From NCBI RefSeq assembly GCF_002188465.1, contig NZ_NINW01000049.1, positions 434,001 to 498,000 on the forward strand: 64,000 nt of DNA, given 5' to 3'. The notes under the pieces were generated by a model, which was not told where the DNA came from, ran no database searches, and worked only from the letters and a program-made list of their open reading frames with translations. The translations under genes and the position numbers were made by a program. This DNA is from Pigmentiphaga sp. NML080357 (GTDB lineage: Bacteria; Pseudomonadota; Gammaproteobacteria; Burkholderiales; Burkholderiaceae_B). This document shows, piece by piece, positions 16,056 to 23,503 of this stretch (positions are counted from its first letter, which is position 1; each line of letters begins with the position of its first letter).

Positions 16056-16125
16056 GCTATGGCGCGGGGCGCATAGCAGCCTTGACCCGGCCCGCCTTTG
16101 CGCGGGCGCCGCGCGCGCCTAGACT
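16056..16125. promoter_or_regulatory. Best copy of the shared regulon motif, CMD/enoyl-CoA hydratase divergent gap
   Basis: A perfect inverted repeat GCTATG-N10-CATAGC (16056-16077) is followed directly by AGCCTTGACC. TTTGCG (16097-16102) and TAGACT (16120-16125) are spaced by 17 bases and form a plausible sigma-70 promoter for the plus-strand hydratase gene. The dyad lies upstream of the -35, where LysR-type activators usually bind. Confidence 0.55.
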
Positions 16126-16166
16126 CGCTGCGTATCCTGCCTCGTCGCTTCGACCACGACCTTCCC

Positions 16167-16943
16167 ATGAACGAATACAAGCAACTGCAACTGCGGATAG
16201 ACGGCCACATCGCGCTGGTGACTCTGGACAGCCCGCCGGTCAACGCGCTGACCCGCGTCCTGAACGACGAACTGACCGCCGCGCTGGACTGGATCTCCGA
16301 GACGCCCGACGTCCGCGTGGTCGTGCTGACGGGCGCGGGGAAGGTGTTCTGCGCCGGCGCCGACCTGAAAGGCCGGGCCGATGTAATCAAGGGGCCCGGC
16401 GACCTGCCCGCGCACCTGCGCCGCACCCGCGAGTGCTTCCACGCCATCCGCGAATGCGCCAAGCCGGTGGTGGCGGCGATCAACGGACCGGCGCTGGGAT
16501 CCGGGCTGGCGATGGTCGCCTCGGCCGACGTGCTGATCGCTTCCGAGCGCGCCACCCTGGGCCTGCCCGAAGTGGACGTGGGCCTCTTGGGCGGATGCCG
16601 CCATGCGATGCGTTTGTTCCCCCATTCGCTGCTGCGGCGCATGATGTTGACGGGGCATCGGGTGCCGGCGGCCGAACTCTACCGGCTGGGCATCGTCGAG
16701 GCCTGCACGGCGCCGGAGGACCTGCTGCCCGCCGCCATGGAGATGGCGGGCGTCATCGCTTCCAAGAGCCCGGTCTCCACGCGCATGGGCAAGCACACGC
16801 TGAACACCATCGAGGACATGAGCCTGCGCGACGGCTATCGCTACGAGCAGGACATGACGGCGATCATCGCCACCACCGAGGATGCCGCCGAGGCGCAGGC
16901 CGCGTTCCGCGAAAAGCGCGCGCCGGTGTTCAAGGGCCGGTAG
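16167..16943 (+). CDS. Enoyl-CoA hydratase/isomerase (crotonase) family protein
   Basis: A 258-residue crotonase. The oxyanion-hole segments are VFCAGADLKGR (about 62-72) and INGPALGSG (about 107-115). The second catalytic acid is present in LGLPEVDVGLLGG. The first glutamate of classical hydratases, normally in GG-x-E-L, is replaced (GSGLAM), so isomerase, hydrolase or lyase chemistry is possible. The ATG at 16167 lacks a strong ribosome site but gives the normal N-terminus. The LysR gene follows after 79 bases. It would handle a CoA thioester made by the nearby CaiB transferase (inference). Confidence 0.88.
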   Translation: MNEYKQLQLRIDGHIALVTLDSPPVNALTRVLNDELTAALDWISETPDVRVVVLTGAGKVFCAGADLKGRADVIKGPGDLPAHLRRTRECFHAIRECAKPVVAAINGPALGSGLAMVASADVLIASERATLGLPEVDVGLLGGCRHAMRLFPHSLLRRMMLTGHRVPAAELYRLGIVEACTAPEDLLPAAMEMAGVIASKSPVSTRMGKHTLNTIEDMSLRDGYRYEQDMTAIIATTEDAAEAQAAFREKRAPVFKGR

Positions 16944-17022
16944 CGCACGGCTCTCCAGGGCGTCCCGCCGGGAGCGGGCGGGTATAAACTCGTCTTCTTT
17001 TCCCGGACGAGCGCCGTTTGCG

Positions 17023-17985
17023 ATGCAGCATCCGAAAGCCACCAGTATCCAGCTGGACGTGACCGCCAGCTTGCAGAAATGGCGGGCATTCCTCGCCATC
17101 GGCGAACTGGGCAGCCTTACCCGCGCCGCCCTGTTCCTGAACAGCAACCAGTCGTTATTGAGCCGGCAACTGAACGCGCTCGAACGCGAGTGCGGCACGC
17201 GGCTGTTCGTGCGCACCGGCCGGGGGGTGGAGCTGTCGGACGTGGGCCAGCGCATCTTCCCGCAGGTGCGGGCCTTGCTGGCCGATGCCGAGCAGCTCGA
17301 GAACGAGATCCGGGAGCAGGCGCGCGACGCCAGCGGGCGCGTCACGCTGGGCACGCTGCCGTCCATCGGCCACCATCTCGTGGGGCAGCTGTTCACCGAG
17401 GTCCGGGCGCGCTACCCCGGCGTCAGCCTCAAGGTACTGGAGGGTTCCAGCGGCCAGGTCGAGGAATGGCTGGCCGATGCCCGGGTCGACATCGGCATCC
17501 TGTACCGGTACGGCGGCACACTGCCCGAGCACGAGCAGTGCCTGGCCACTGTCGACAGTTACCTGATCGGGCCCGCGGGCGACCGCCTCACTGCGCAGGA
17601 AGAGGTGCCGTTCCGGAGCCTGCACGAGCTTCCCTTCATCCTGCCCAGCGCGCCCAACGGGCTGCGCACCGCGCTCGATTCCATGGCGCGGCAGGAGCAC
17701 ATCACGCTGGCGCCCGTGATCGAAGCCGATTCGCTGCCGCTGCAGGCCTCGCTGGTTGCGCGCGAGCGGCTCTATACCGTGCTGCCGCTGCACGCCGTAT
17801 GGACCGAGGTCGCCAACGGCGACGTGCAGGCCGCCCGCATCGTGGATCCGCCGTTCCAGCGCACCGTGGCGCTGGTCTTCGCCAAGACCAAGGGCCCCGG
17901 CAAGGCGGTGTCCGCCATCGCCGCGCTGATCGGCGAGATCGTCGAGAGAATGGCGCGCGACGGAATGTGGCGGACGAGCCGCTGA
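17023..17985 (+). CDS. LysR-family transcriptional regulator (Nac-like)
   Basis: A 320-residue regulator. The winged helix spans roughly residues 17-78 (LQKWRAFLAIGELGSLTRAA, then LSRQLNALERECGTRLFVRTGRG). The effector domain begins at about 100 (RVTLGTLPSIGHHLVGQLF) and contains VLEGSSGQVEEWL and ILYRYGG, which resemble the Nac-type subgroup. It lies 79 bases after the enoyl-CoA hydratase and is the only LysR gene within the first 40 kb. Since five gaps between 4.3 and 16.1 kb share a dyad of LysR-site form, it is the leading candidate for their regulator (inference). The tetrapyrrole-methylase gene follows after 50 bases. Confidence 0.9.
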   Translation: MQHPKATSIQLDVTASLQKWRAFLAIGELGSLTRAALFLNSNQSLLSRQLNALERECGTRLFVRTGRGVELSDVGQRIFPQVRALLADAEQLENEIREQARDASGRVTLGTLPSIGHHLVGQLFTEVRARYPGVSLKVLEGSSGQVEEWLADARVDIGILYRYGGTLPEHEQCLATVDSYLIGPAGDRLTAQEEVPFRSLHELPFILPSAPNGLRTALDSMARQEHITLAPVIEADSLPLQASLVARERLYTVLPLHAVWTEVANGDVQAARIVDPPFQRTVALVFAKTKGPGKAVSAIAALIGEIVERMARDGMWRTSR

Positions 17986-18035
17986 ACGTCGGCCATTCTG
18001 TGCACCCACCCTTATCGACAACGCAGGAGGCGCCG

Positions 18036-18806
18036 ATGCCGACCGACACCGGCAAGCTTTATCTCGTGAGCCTGGGCACCGGCGATCCGGACCAGTTGAC
18101 CCTGCGCGCCGATCGCATCATGCGCGCCGCCGACCTGGTGCTCGGCCCCGGCGATGCGCCGGTGCGCTACGCCGGCCAACTGGCCGGCAAGCCTTTCATG
18201 GAGGCCGGGCACGGTTTGTTCACACCCATGGCGCGCCGCCGCGACACACCCGAGGCGGTCGATGCGGAGGAGGGCCGGCGCCGGACGGCCATACGCGACT
18301 GCATCGCCGCCGGAGGCACGGTGGCGGTGCTCAGTTTCGGCGATCCGACGCTCTACGGCCCGCAAGTCGGTTATCTCGACGCCTTCCGCGACCTGCAGCC
18401 GGAGGTCGTCCCGGGGATTTCGAGCTTCGCGGCGGCCAATGCCGCGCTGGCCTGCGCCCTTACCGGCGGGAGCACGAGCCAGTCCGTGATCCTGAGCCTG
18501 GGCAAGAATGCGAACGCCGGCTATGCCGGCAGCGACCGCCTTTCGGTGCTCGCCCAGAGCCGCAGCGCGCTCGTGCTGTTCACGATGAAGACGGACCTTG
18601 GCCGGGTCGTGGAGGAATTGCGCGCCGGCTATCCCGGCGATACGCCGGTGGCCATCGTCTGCCATGCGGGCAACGCCGCCAAGCAGGAGGTCCTGCGCGC
18701 CACGCTGGATACGCTGGTGGAAGTGGCGAGCCGCCGCGAGCTTCCGTTCGAGCACCTCGTCTACGTCGGCGATTTCCTGGCGCATCCGCGAGGCGACTAC
18801 CAATAA
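18036..18806 (+). CDS. Orphan tetrapyrrole (corrin/porphyrin) methylase family protein
   Basis: A 256-residue SAM-dependent methyltransferase of the tetrapyrrole methylase fold. LVSLGTGDPDQLTLRADRIM (residues 9-28) is the N-terminal glycine-rich loop. The VLSFGDPTLYGP motif near residue 104 and PEVVPGISSFAAANAAL near 125 are the SAM/substrate-site segments shared with CbiF/CobM-type enzymes. No other cobalamin or siroheme gene is in the window, so a B12 role is not supported. The ribosome site is GCAGGAGG. It follows LysR by 50 bases and ends 47 bases before a convergent gene. Similar orphan methylases modify non-tetrapyrrole substrates in some bacteria; the substrate here is unknown. Confidence 0.8.
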   Translation: MPTDTGKLYLVSLGTGDPDQLTLRADRIMRAADLVLGPGDAPVRYAGQLAGKPFMEAGHGLFTPMARRRDTPEAVDAEEGRRRTAIRDCIAAGGTVAVLSFGDPTLYGPQVGYLDAFRDLQPEVVPGISSFAAANAALACALTGGSTSQSVILSLGKNANAGYAGSDRLSVLAQSRSALVLFTMKTDLGRVVEELRAGYPGDTPVAIVCHAGNAAKQEVLRATLDTLVEVASRRELPFEHLVYVGDFLAHPRGDYQ

Positions 18807-18809
18807 CGC

Positions 18810-18869
18810 CCGGCTCCGCCGTTCCATCCGCATCGCCCCCTGGGTGGCGCTCGTCAGCGCGAAGGGGAG
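18810..18869 (-). repeat. Dispersed 60-bp palindromic repeat, copy A
   Basis: This stretch matches 20192-20253 with four mismatches in the first 52 bases and a two-base length difference in the tail. It overlaps the last codons of the Gfo-type oxidoreductase gene. It contains short nested palindromes (CCGGC-N-GCCG and a CCCCC/GGGTGG region) and lies just 3' of a minus-strand gene, as copy B does. A stem-loop mRNA 3'-end element is the likely function. Confidence 0.6.
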
Positions 18870-20044
18870 GGACCCTCTGTCAACCCAATATCCTGCTGAG
18901 ACGCCGCCGATCGCAGCATCGCAAGGCATATCTCCAGCGTCGCCCTGGCCCAGCGCCCGTCGTGGCGCGGCGGCGTGCCGCCGCGGACGGCGGACGCCAG
19001 TTCGTCGATCACTTCGTGGCGGGGCACGGCCGGTTTGTCGAGGGGGATCCATCGCTTGGCATCGTCCCCATAGACCGCGATCCCGTCCGGTAGCGGCCGC
19101 AGGTCGGCATGATCGCACGAGACGATGATGGGACCGAAGTGCTGGTATGACCGCGCTTCCCCGCTTTCGGGCGGCTTGTAAGAAGCGCCCCCGTAGGTCC
19201 CGTCGGCCTTGGCGCGGGCCTCCGCATCGGGCGAGTCCACCGCCGCGAGTTTTCTGCGCGCGGCGCCATAGTCGTCGGGCGATTTGCGGTTGCCCATCTC
19301 GCCCAACCAGTTCGTCCACTCGTCGGAGTCGAAGTGGGCATAGCCGTTGTAGGACAAGGACGCGTAGGCTCCCGATTCGAACCACAGCATCGCCGAGTAG
19401 GCGCCTTCCGTCGCGCGCCGGGGGTCCCAGTTGCCCAATGCGGCCCGCAGGCGGACCGGGCGCGATCCCGCCAGCAGGCGGACGATGTCGACCTGGTGCG
19501 CGGCCTGGCTGAAGACGGCGCCCCCGCCCTCGGCGGTGACGAGCTCCTCCGGCCTGCGTGGCCGATAGAGATAGTCGGTGTAGTTGAGCGCATGGATCAT
19601 CCGCACGCCGCCGAACTCGCCGCTGTCGATCAGCTCGCGCGTCTTCAGGTACGGCATGTCGAAGCTGTGGCAGTGCCCGACGATGAGATGAACGCCGGCG
19701 CGGTCGCAGGCGGCGATCATGCGGTCGCATTCTTCCAGCGCGAGCGCCATGGGCTTTTCCACCAGCACGTGCTTGCCATGCGCGGCCGCGATCTCCGTAT
19801 GGCGCGCGTGAAACTGGTGAGGGCTGGCGACGTATATCGCGTCCAGCGACGGATCGGCCGCCAGGGCCTCGATGTCCGCATGCACCGCCGCGCCGAAATC
19901 ACGCGCGAACTGCTCCCTCGCAGCGGACCGCGGATCACAGGCCGCCGCCAGCACGATACGCGGATCGCGCAGAAAGGTCGGCAGCATCAGCGAAAAGGCC
20001 CGGCCCAGTCCCGCGACACCCAGCCGCAGCGGAGAAAACGACAT
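18854..20044 (-). CDS. Gfo/Idh/MocA oxidoreductase, phthalate cis-dihydrodiol dehydrogenase-like
   Basis: A 396-residue NAD(P)-dependent dehydrogenase. The Rossmann loop is at residues 8-14 (GVAGLGR), the active-site EKP motif is in [16 protein letters not shown] near residue 100, and [13 protein letters not shown] follows. It resembles 4,5-dihydro-4,5-dihydroxyphthalate dehydrogenase (Pht4) of aromatic degraders, and the dioxygenase 210 bases upstream on the same strand supports this. The C-terminal residues (LTEGPSPSR) are encoded within repeat copy A, so the repeat has probably extended the reading frame. The ATG at 20044 has a GGAGGAGT ribosome site. Substrate assignment rests on resemblance and context. 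Confidence 0.82.
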   Translation of the reverse strand: MSFSPLRLGVAGLGRAFSLMLPTFLRDPRIVLAAACDPRSAAREQFARDFGAAVHADIEALAADPSLDAIYVASPHQFHARHTEIAAAHGKHVLVEKPMALALEECDRMIAACDRAGVHLIVGHCHSFDMPYLKTRELIDSGEFGGVRMIHALNYTDYLYRPRRPEELVTAEGGGAVFSQAAHQVDIVRLLAGSRPVRLRAALGNWDPRRATEGAYSAMLWFESGAYASLSYNGYAHFDSDEWTNWLGEMGNRKSPDDYGAARRKLAAVDSPDAEARAKADGTYGGASYKPPESGEARSYQHFGPIIVSCDHADLRPLPDGIAVYGDDAKRWIPLDKPAVPRHEVIDELASAVRGGTPPRHDGRWARATLEICLAMLRSAASQQDIGLTEGPSPSR

Positions 20045-20079
20045 CAGAACTCCTCCATGTACGTAGTCAGGCCAGGGCA

Positions 20080-20179
20080 CTGGGGTACCACCAGGCTGAC
20101 CGAGGACGGCGTCCTTGCCTAGGCTTTCCACCGAGGTACCAAAAGAACGCCGTGCGCGGTCAGCCTGGTGGTACCCCAG
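20080..20179. repeat. 100-bp element with perfect 23-bp inverted ends between dioxygenase and dehydrogenase genes
   Basis: CTGGGGTACCACCAGGCTGACCG-type ends at 20080-20102 and 20157-20179 are exact reverse complements, separated by 54 bases. The spacer has a second small hairpin (AGGAC-N3-GTCCT at 20103-20115), another pair CGGCGT/ACGCCG (20107-20112, 20147-20152) and a third GGTACC at 20135. It codes for nothing. It could be a MITE-like insertion or a strong attenuator between the two genes. Confidence 0.65.
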
Positions 20180-20191
20180 GATGCGGTGGAT

Positions 20192-20253
20192 CCGGCTCCG
20201 CCGGTCCACCCGCATCGCCCCCTGGGGGGCGCGCGTCAGCGCGTAGGGGGGAG
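20192..20253 (-). repeat. Dispersed 60-bp palindromic repeat, copy B
   Basis: This second copy of the 18810 repeat ends 2 bases before the stop codon of the Rieske oxygenase gene. Read on the minus strand it begins CTCCCCCCTACGCGCTGACG and contains GCGCGC, CCCCCCAGGGGG and CCGGCGGAGCCGG palindromes. Its placement directly after a stop codon, like copy A, suggests an mRNA 3'-end or terminator-like role. Confidence 0.6.
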
Positions 20254-20254
20254 C

Positions 20255-21571
20255 CTACCCCACCTCATAGTTGGATTCCAGCTTCCGGCCCGCCGGAACA
20301 TCGTCCCATACATAGGAAACCCGGTACTCGCGCCAGTCGACCGACTTGGGCACGATGGCCTGGAACGAACAGATTTCCTTGGGGATGGCGTTGGCGCCCA
20401 GGCCCACCGGTTCCGCGCCTCCCGCGAACTCGTCCAGAGCGGCCAGCATGCGGCGGCGGAATTCGACGATGGCGAGGTCGCTGGTGCCCAGCCGTTCCTC
20501 GGAGCGATCGGCGATGGGACCCATGGTCACCCACATGGCGATGTCCTGGTTGGGAAAGCCGGTGATGCCCGTGAAGTTGCCGGCCTTCATGGCCTGGCGG
20601 TCCTGCCAGAAGCGGTTGTCGTGGTTGCGGTGCGGCCGGTAGCGCTCGTCGAGGTCCGGGCCGACCTGCGCGCGCAGGAACTTGCGCCATGTTTCGGTAT
20701 CCGGCGTCTTGGCGGGATGGCCCCAGGCCAGGAAGTAGAACGCCGTATGCGTATCGTCCATGGGGACGTTGACGTTGGCGACGTTGTACAGGTTGTTGGG
20801 CGGAACAAGAACCGTGAAGGGGGCGACGAACACCGTGGAGCGCACGTAGTCCTGCGTGTCCGGATCGAAGATCGGACGCCGGATGGCCGCATAGCGGAAG
20901 CCATAGGGCGTGCGTTCCACCTGCATCCGCGGCGCCTTGTCGGTGGAAGGGCGCAGCCAGTTCTTGTCGGTGGCTTCGGCCCCGCTGACCTTGGCCGGCA
21001 CGAAATCCGAGGAGTGCAGGCTGGAGCTGTGGGCCGAATCGATCGCGCCTTCCAGGATCTGCGCCCAATTGCACGGCAGCAGGATCTTGGCGATGCTGAC
21101 CTTGGCGTCTTTGGTGGGCGCCCAGGGCGGCGGAACGAACCCGGGCGCGTCTTCCTCCTTGCCGAGGAACACCCAGACCATGCCGCCCCATTCGCGGGTG
21201 GGGTAAGCCGTCGTCCGCACCTTCGAGGCAATGGGGCTGGTCTCCGGTTCGGACGCCATCTCCAGCACTTGCCCATGTACGTCCATCTTCCAGCCGTGGT
21301 AGAGGCAGCGCAGGCCGCCCTCCTCGTTGCGGCCGTAGACCAGCGACACACGGCGGTGCGGACACTTCTCGTCCAGCGCGCCGATGCGTCCTTCGCTGTC
21401 GCGGAAGACGACCAGGTCCTGGCCCAGCACGCGGGCGTGCACGGGCGCTCCGTCCGGTTCGGCCACTTCTTCGATCAGGCACAAAGGCAGCCAGAACCGG
21501 CGCATCAGCGCGCCCATGGGCGCGTCGCCTTCCACCCGGCACAGCCGCTCGTTCTTTTCACGCGTCAACAT
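20255..21571 (-). CDS. Rieske non-heme iron oxygenase, phthalate 4,5-dioxygenase-like oxygenase subunit
   Basis: A 438-residue oxygenase component. The Rieske [2Fe-2S] ligands are CPHR (near residue 69) and CLYHGW (near 88). The mononuclear iron ligands follow the D-x2-H-x4-H pattern in IDSAHSSSLH near residue 187. Length and layout match Pht3/OphA2-type phthalate 4,5-dioxygenases, which act as oxygenase-only subunits with a separate flavin/iron-sulfur reductase. No reductase (Pht2-like) or decarboxylase (Pht5-like) gene is in the window, so electrons must come from a gene elsewhere, or the enzyme is an O-demethylase/hydroxylase of the same family. It lies 12 bases after a Bug gene and is controlled with it. 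Confidence 0.88.
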   Translation of the reverse strand: MLTREKNERLCRVEGDAPMGALMRRFWLPLCLIEEVAEPDGAPVHARVLGQDLVVFRDSEGRIGALDEKCPHRRVSLVYGRNEEGGLRCLYHGWKMDVHGQVLEMASEPETSPIASKVRTTAYPTREWGGMVWVFLGKEEDAPGFVPPPWAPTKDAKVSIAKILLPCNWAQILEGAIDSAHSSSLHSSDFVPAKVSGAEATDKNWLRPSTDKAPRMQVERTPYGFRYAAIRRPIFDPDTQDYVRSTVFVAPFTVLVPPNNLYNVANVNVPMDDTHTAFYFLAWGHPAKTPDTETWRKFLRAQVGPDLDERYRPHRNHDNRFWQDRQAMKAGNFTGITGFPNQDIAMWVTMGPIADRSEERLGTSDLAIVEFRRRMLAALDEFAGGAEPVGLGANAIPKEICSFQAIVPKSVDWREYRVSYVWDDVPAGRKLESNYEVG

Positions 21572-21583
21572 CCTGCTTCTCCT

Positions 21584-22597
21584 TCAATTTTCGGGCTTGA
21601 TCCCCGCGGCCTTGATGGGGCCGGCATAGCGCCGCGCTTCCTCGTCGATGGCCTTCGCGTATTCCTCGGGCGAGCCGCCCACCGGCTCGATGCCCAGGCC
21701 CTGCAACTGCTTGATGACCTCGGGCTGTCTGACCACCTTGGCGACTTCGTCGCTGAGCTTTTTCACGATCGCCTTGGGCGTGCCGGTGGGCGCCAGTACG
21801 CCTACCGTCACCGCGAAATTGAAATCGGGGATGATCTCGGACACCGCCGGGATGTCGGGCGCCAGCGTCGAGCGCTTGAGCGAGTTGGTGGCGAGGATCT
21901 TGGCCTGCCCCTTTTGCGCGAAGCCCGACAAGGACGGCAGCGCGGCCACCACGATGTCCACCTGCTTGCCCACCAGCGCCGGCACGGCCTGGCCCGAGCC
22001 CCGGAACGGCACGTGGTCCAGCCGCAGGTTCAACGCGCTTTTCATGGCCTCCATGGTCAGGTGGTGGCTGCTGCCGACCCCGGACGAACCGTAGGTGATG
22101 CCGGTGGTGCTTTTCTTGGCCAGGTCCACGAACTCCTTCAGCGTATTGGCCGGGAAATCCGGGCGCGCGGCGATGAACAGGGGCGAGGTCGCCACCAGCG
22201 CCACCGGCATGAAATCCCGCTTGGGGTCGTAGGCGAGGTCTTTGTACAGCGACGGGTTGATCGACATCATCGAGCCGTCTGTCACCAGGAAGGTGTAGCC
22301 GTCGTGCGGGCTGCCCATCAGCGTCTGGGCGGCCACCACGCCGTTGGCGCCAGGCTTGTTCTCCACCACGAACGACTTGCCCAGGTTCTCGGTCAATCGC
22401 TGCCCGATGATGCGGGCCACCGTATCGGGCAGGCCGCCGGTGGCATAGGGAACGATAAAGCGCACGGGACGCGAAGGGTAGTCGGCCAGGTCATCGGCGC
22501 TGGCCAGCGCCGGCGCACAGGCCAGCAGGGCCGCAAGACCGGCACGGACCAGGCGCGCCGGCAGGGCGCGGGCGAGGTGGCGAGTATGAAGATTCAT
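21584..22597 (-). CDS. Bug/TctC-family periplasmic solute-binding protein
   Basis: A 337-residue binding protein with a long signal peptide cleaved near residue 34 (PALASA). The ligand loop is PYATGGLPDTVAR; the second motif is VPFRGSGQAV, where Phe-Arg replaces the usual Tyr-Lys. It is the first gene of the dioxygenase run, driven from the MarR-flanked promoter at 22.7 kb. It would capture the aromatic acid substrate; an aromatic ligand (phthalate isomer) is inferred from the downstream Rieske oxygenase. Confidence 0.9.
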   Translation of the reverse strand: MNLHTRHLARALPARLVRAGLAALLACAPALASADDLADYPSRPVRFIVPYATGGLPDTVARIIGQRLTENLGKSFVVENKPGANGVVAAQTLMGSPHDGYTFLVTDGSMMSINPSLYKDLAYDPKRDFMPVALVATSPLFIAARPDFPANTLKEFVDLAKKSTTGITYGSSGVGSSHHLTMEAMKSALNLRLDHVPFRGSGQAVPALVGKQVDIVVAALPSLSGFAQKGQAKILATNSLKRSTLAPDIPAVSEIIPDFNFAVTVGVLAPTGTPKAIVKKLSDEVAKVVRQPEVIKQLQGLGIEPVGGSPEEYAKAIDEEARRYAGPIKAAGIKPEN

Positions 22598-22682
22598 GGG
22601 GGTCTCCTTGGTGGCTACGCGCCTTTTCCCTGGCGCTCCGGTGCTCGGGCCGCATCCAGACCATCTGGACGGAGGCTTTTAA

Positions 22683-22727
22683 TTAGAGCTCTAAGATAAT
22701 AATATTAAAGCTCTAAGTATTTTTCAA
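22683..22727 (-). promoter_or_regulatory. Sigma-70 promoter overlapped by two 12-bp MarR-type operators
   Basis: On the minus strand TTGAAA (22727-22722) and TATTAT (22704-22699) are separated by exactly 17 bases, a good promoter for Bug-dioxygenase-dehydrogenase. A perfect palindrome TTAGAGCTCTAA lies at 22683-22694 around the expected start of transcription. A near copy, TTAAAGCTCTAA, lies at 22705-22716 inside the spacer. The centres are 22 bases apart, two helical turns, which suits two dimers on one face. The divergent MarR gene starts 72 bases away. Confidence 0.7.
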
Positions 22728-22787
22728 CCCCCGGGCTTCCCCGAGGGGCCGAGTATGATTTGCACGAGCACAGGCCCACGGACAAGC

Positions 22788-23441
22788 ATGAGTTCCCCAG
22801 AAGACACCCGCAAGATCCTCGAGCACTGGCAAAGCGCCGCGCCCAACGACCGCCTCGCCCACCTCGTCAAAGACGCTACCCGGGCGCTCGTCCGGGGGCT
22901 GCAGATGCGGCTGAACCAGCACCACGTGTCGTTCGGCCATTGGGCGTTCCTGCGCATCCTCTGGGTGCAGGATGGATTGACGCAACGCGAACTGAGCGAA
23001 GAGGCGGGGGTCATGGAACCCACCACCTACAGTGCGCTGAAGGCGATGGAAGCGCGCGGCTATGTGGAGCGCAAGCACCTGCCGGGAAACAAGAAGAACG
23101 TGCACGTCTATCTGACCGAGAAGGGCCGCGAACTCGAGAGCGTTCTCATCCCGCTGGCGGAGGAGGTGAACCGCATCGGCGTCAAGGGCCTGACCGCCGC
23201 GGAGGTCGCGGTCGCGCGGAAGGTATTGCTCGGCATCATCACCAACCTGGCCGAGGACGAGGCGAAAGCCGACGAGCGCAGCATGCGCATTCCCTCCACG
23301 CGGGAACTGTCGCGGCGGGTGTCGGAGCGATCTCAGCCGCAGCGCGGCCGGCCCGCCATGCGTACGGCGGCCGAGCGCTCGCCCGCGCAGGCCGCCGCCC
23401 CGCGTGCCGCCAGGAAGAAGGTGGCCAGCTATGACGAGTGA
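22788..23441 (+). CDS. MarR-family transcriptional regulator with basic C-terminal tail
   Basis: A 217-residue protein. The MarR winged helix lies at about residues 45-145: FGHWAFLRILWVQDGLTQRELSE, then MEPTTYSALKAMEARGYVERK and a wing ending NVHVYLTEKG. The family is usually 140-160 residues. The extra 55 residues (from about 160) are rich in Arg, Ala and Pro, with no fold I recognise; they may add nonspecific DNA contacts. The ATG at 22788 is preferred; an in-frame ATG at 22755 would add eleven residues. It diverges from the aromatic-uptake and dioxygenase genes and is their probable repressor, relieved by an aromatic acid (inference from operator and family). Confidence 0.88.
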   Translation: MSSPEDTRKILEHWQSAAPNDRLAHLVKDATRALVRGLQMRLNQHHVSFGHWAFLRILWVQDGLTQRELSEEAGVMEPTTYSALKAMEARGYVERKHLPGNKKNVHVYLTEKGRELESVLIPLAEEVNRIGVKGLTAAEVAVARKVLLGIITNLAEDEAKADERSMRIPSTRELSRRVSERSQPQRGRPAMRTAAERSPAQAAAPRAARKKVASYDE

Positions 23442-23503
23442 GGGCCCGGCCGGGTCGGCCGCGCAAGTCTCCATGCGCGCCAGCGTCGGCATTGCGAGGG
23501 CGC

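Noticed and set aside
18036-18806. Naming the tetrapyrrole methylase cobF, cobM or cbiF
   Set aside because: Only fold-level motifs support it and no cobalamin gene is nearby; the exact subfamily cannot be fixed by eye.
18854-22597. A complete phthalate degradation operon
   Set aside because: Reductase and decarboxylase genes are absent, so only oxygenase-like and dehydrogenase-like parts can be claimed.
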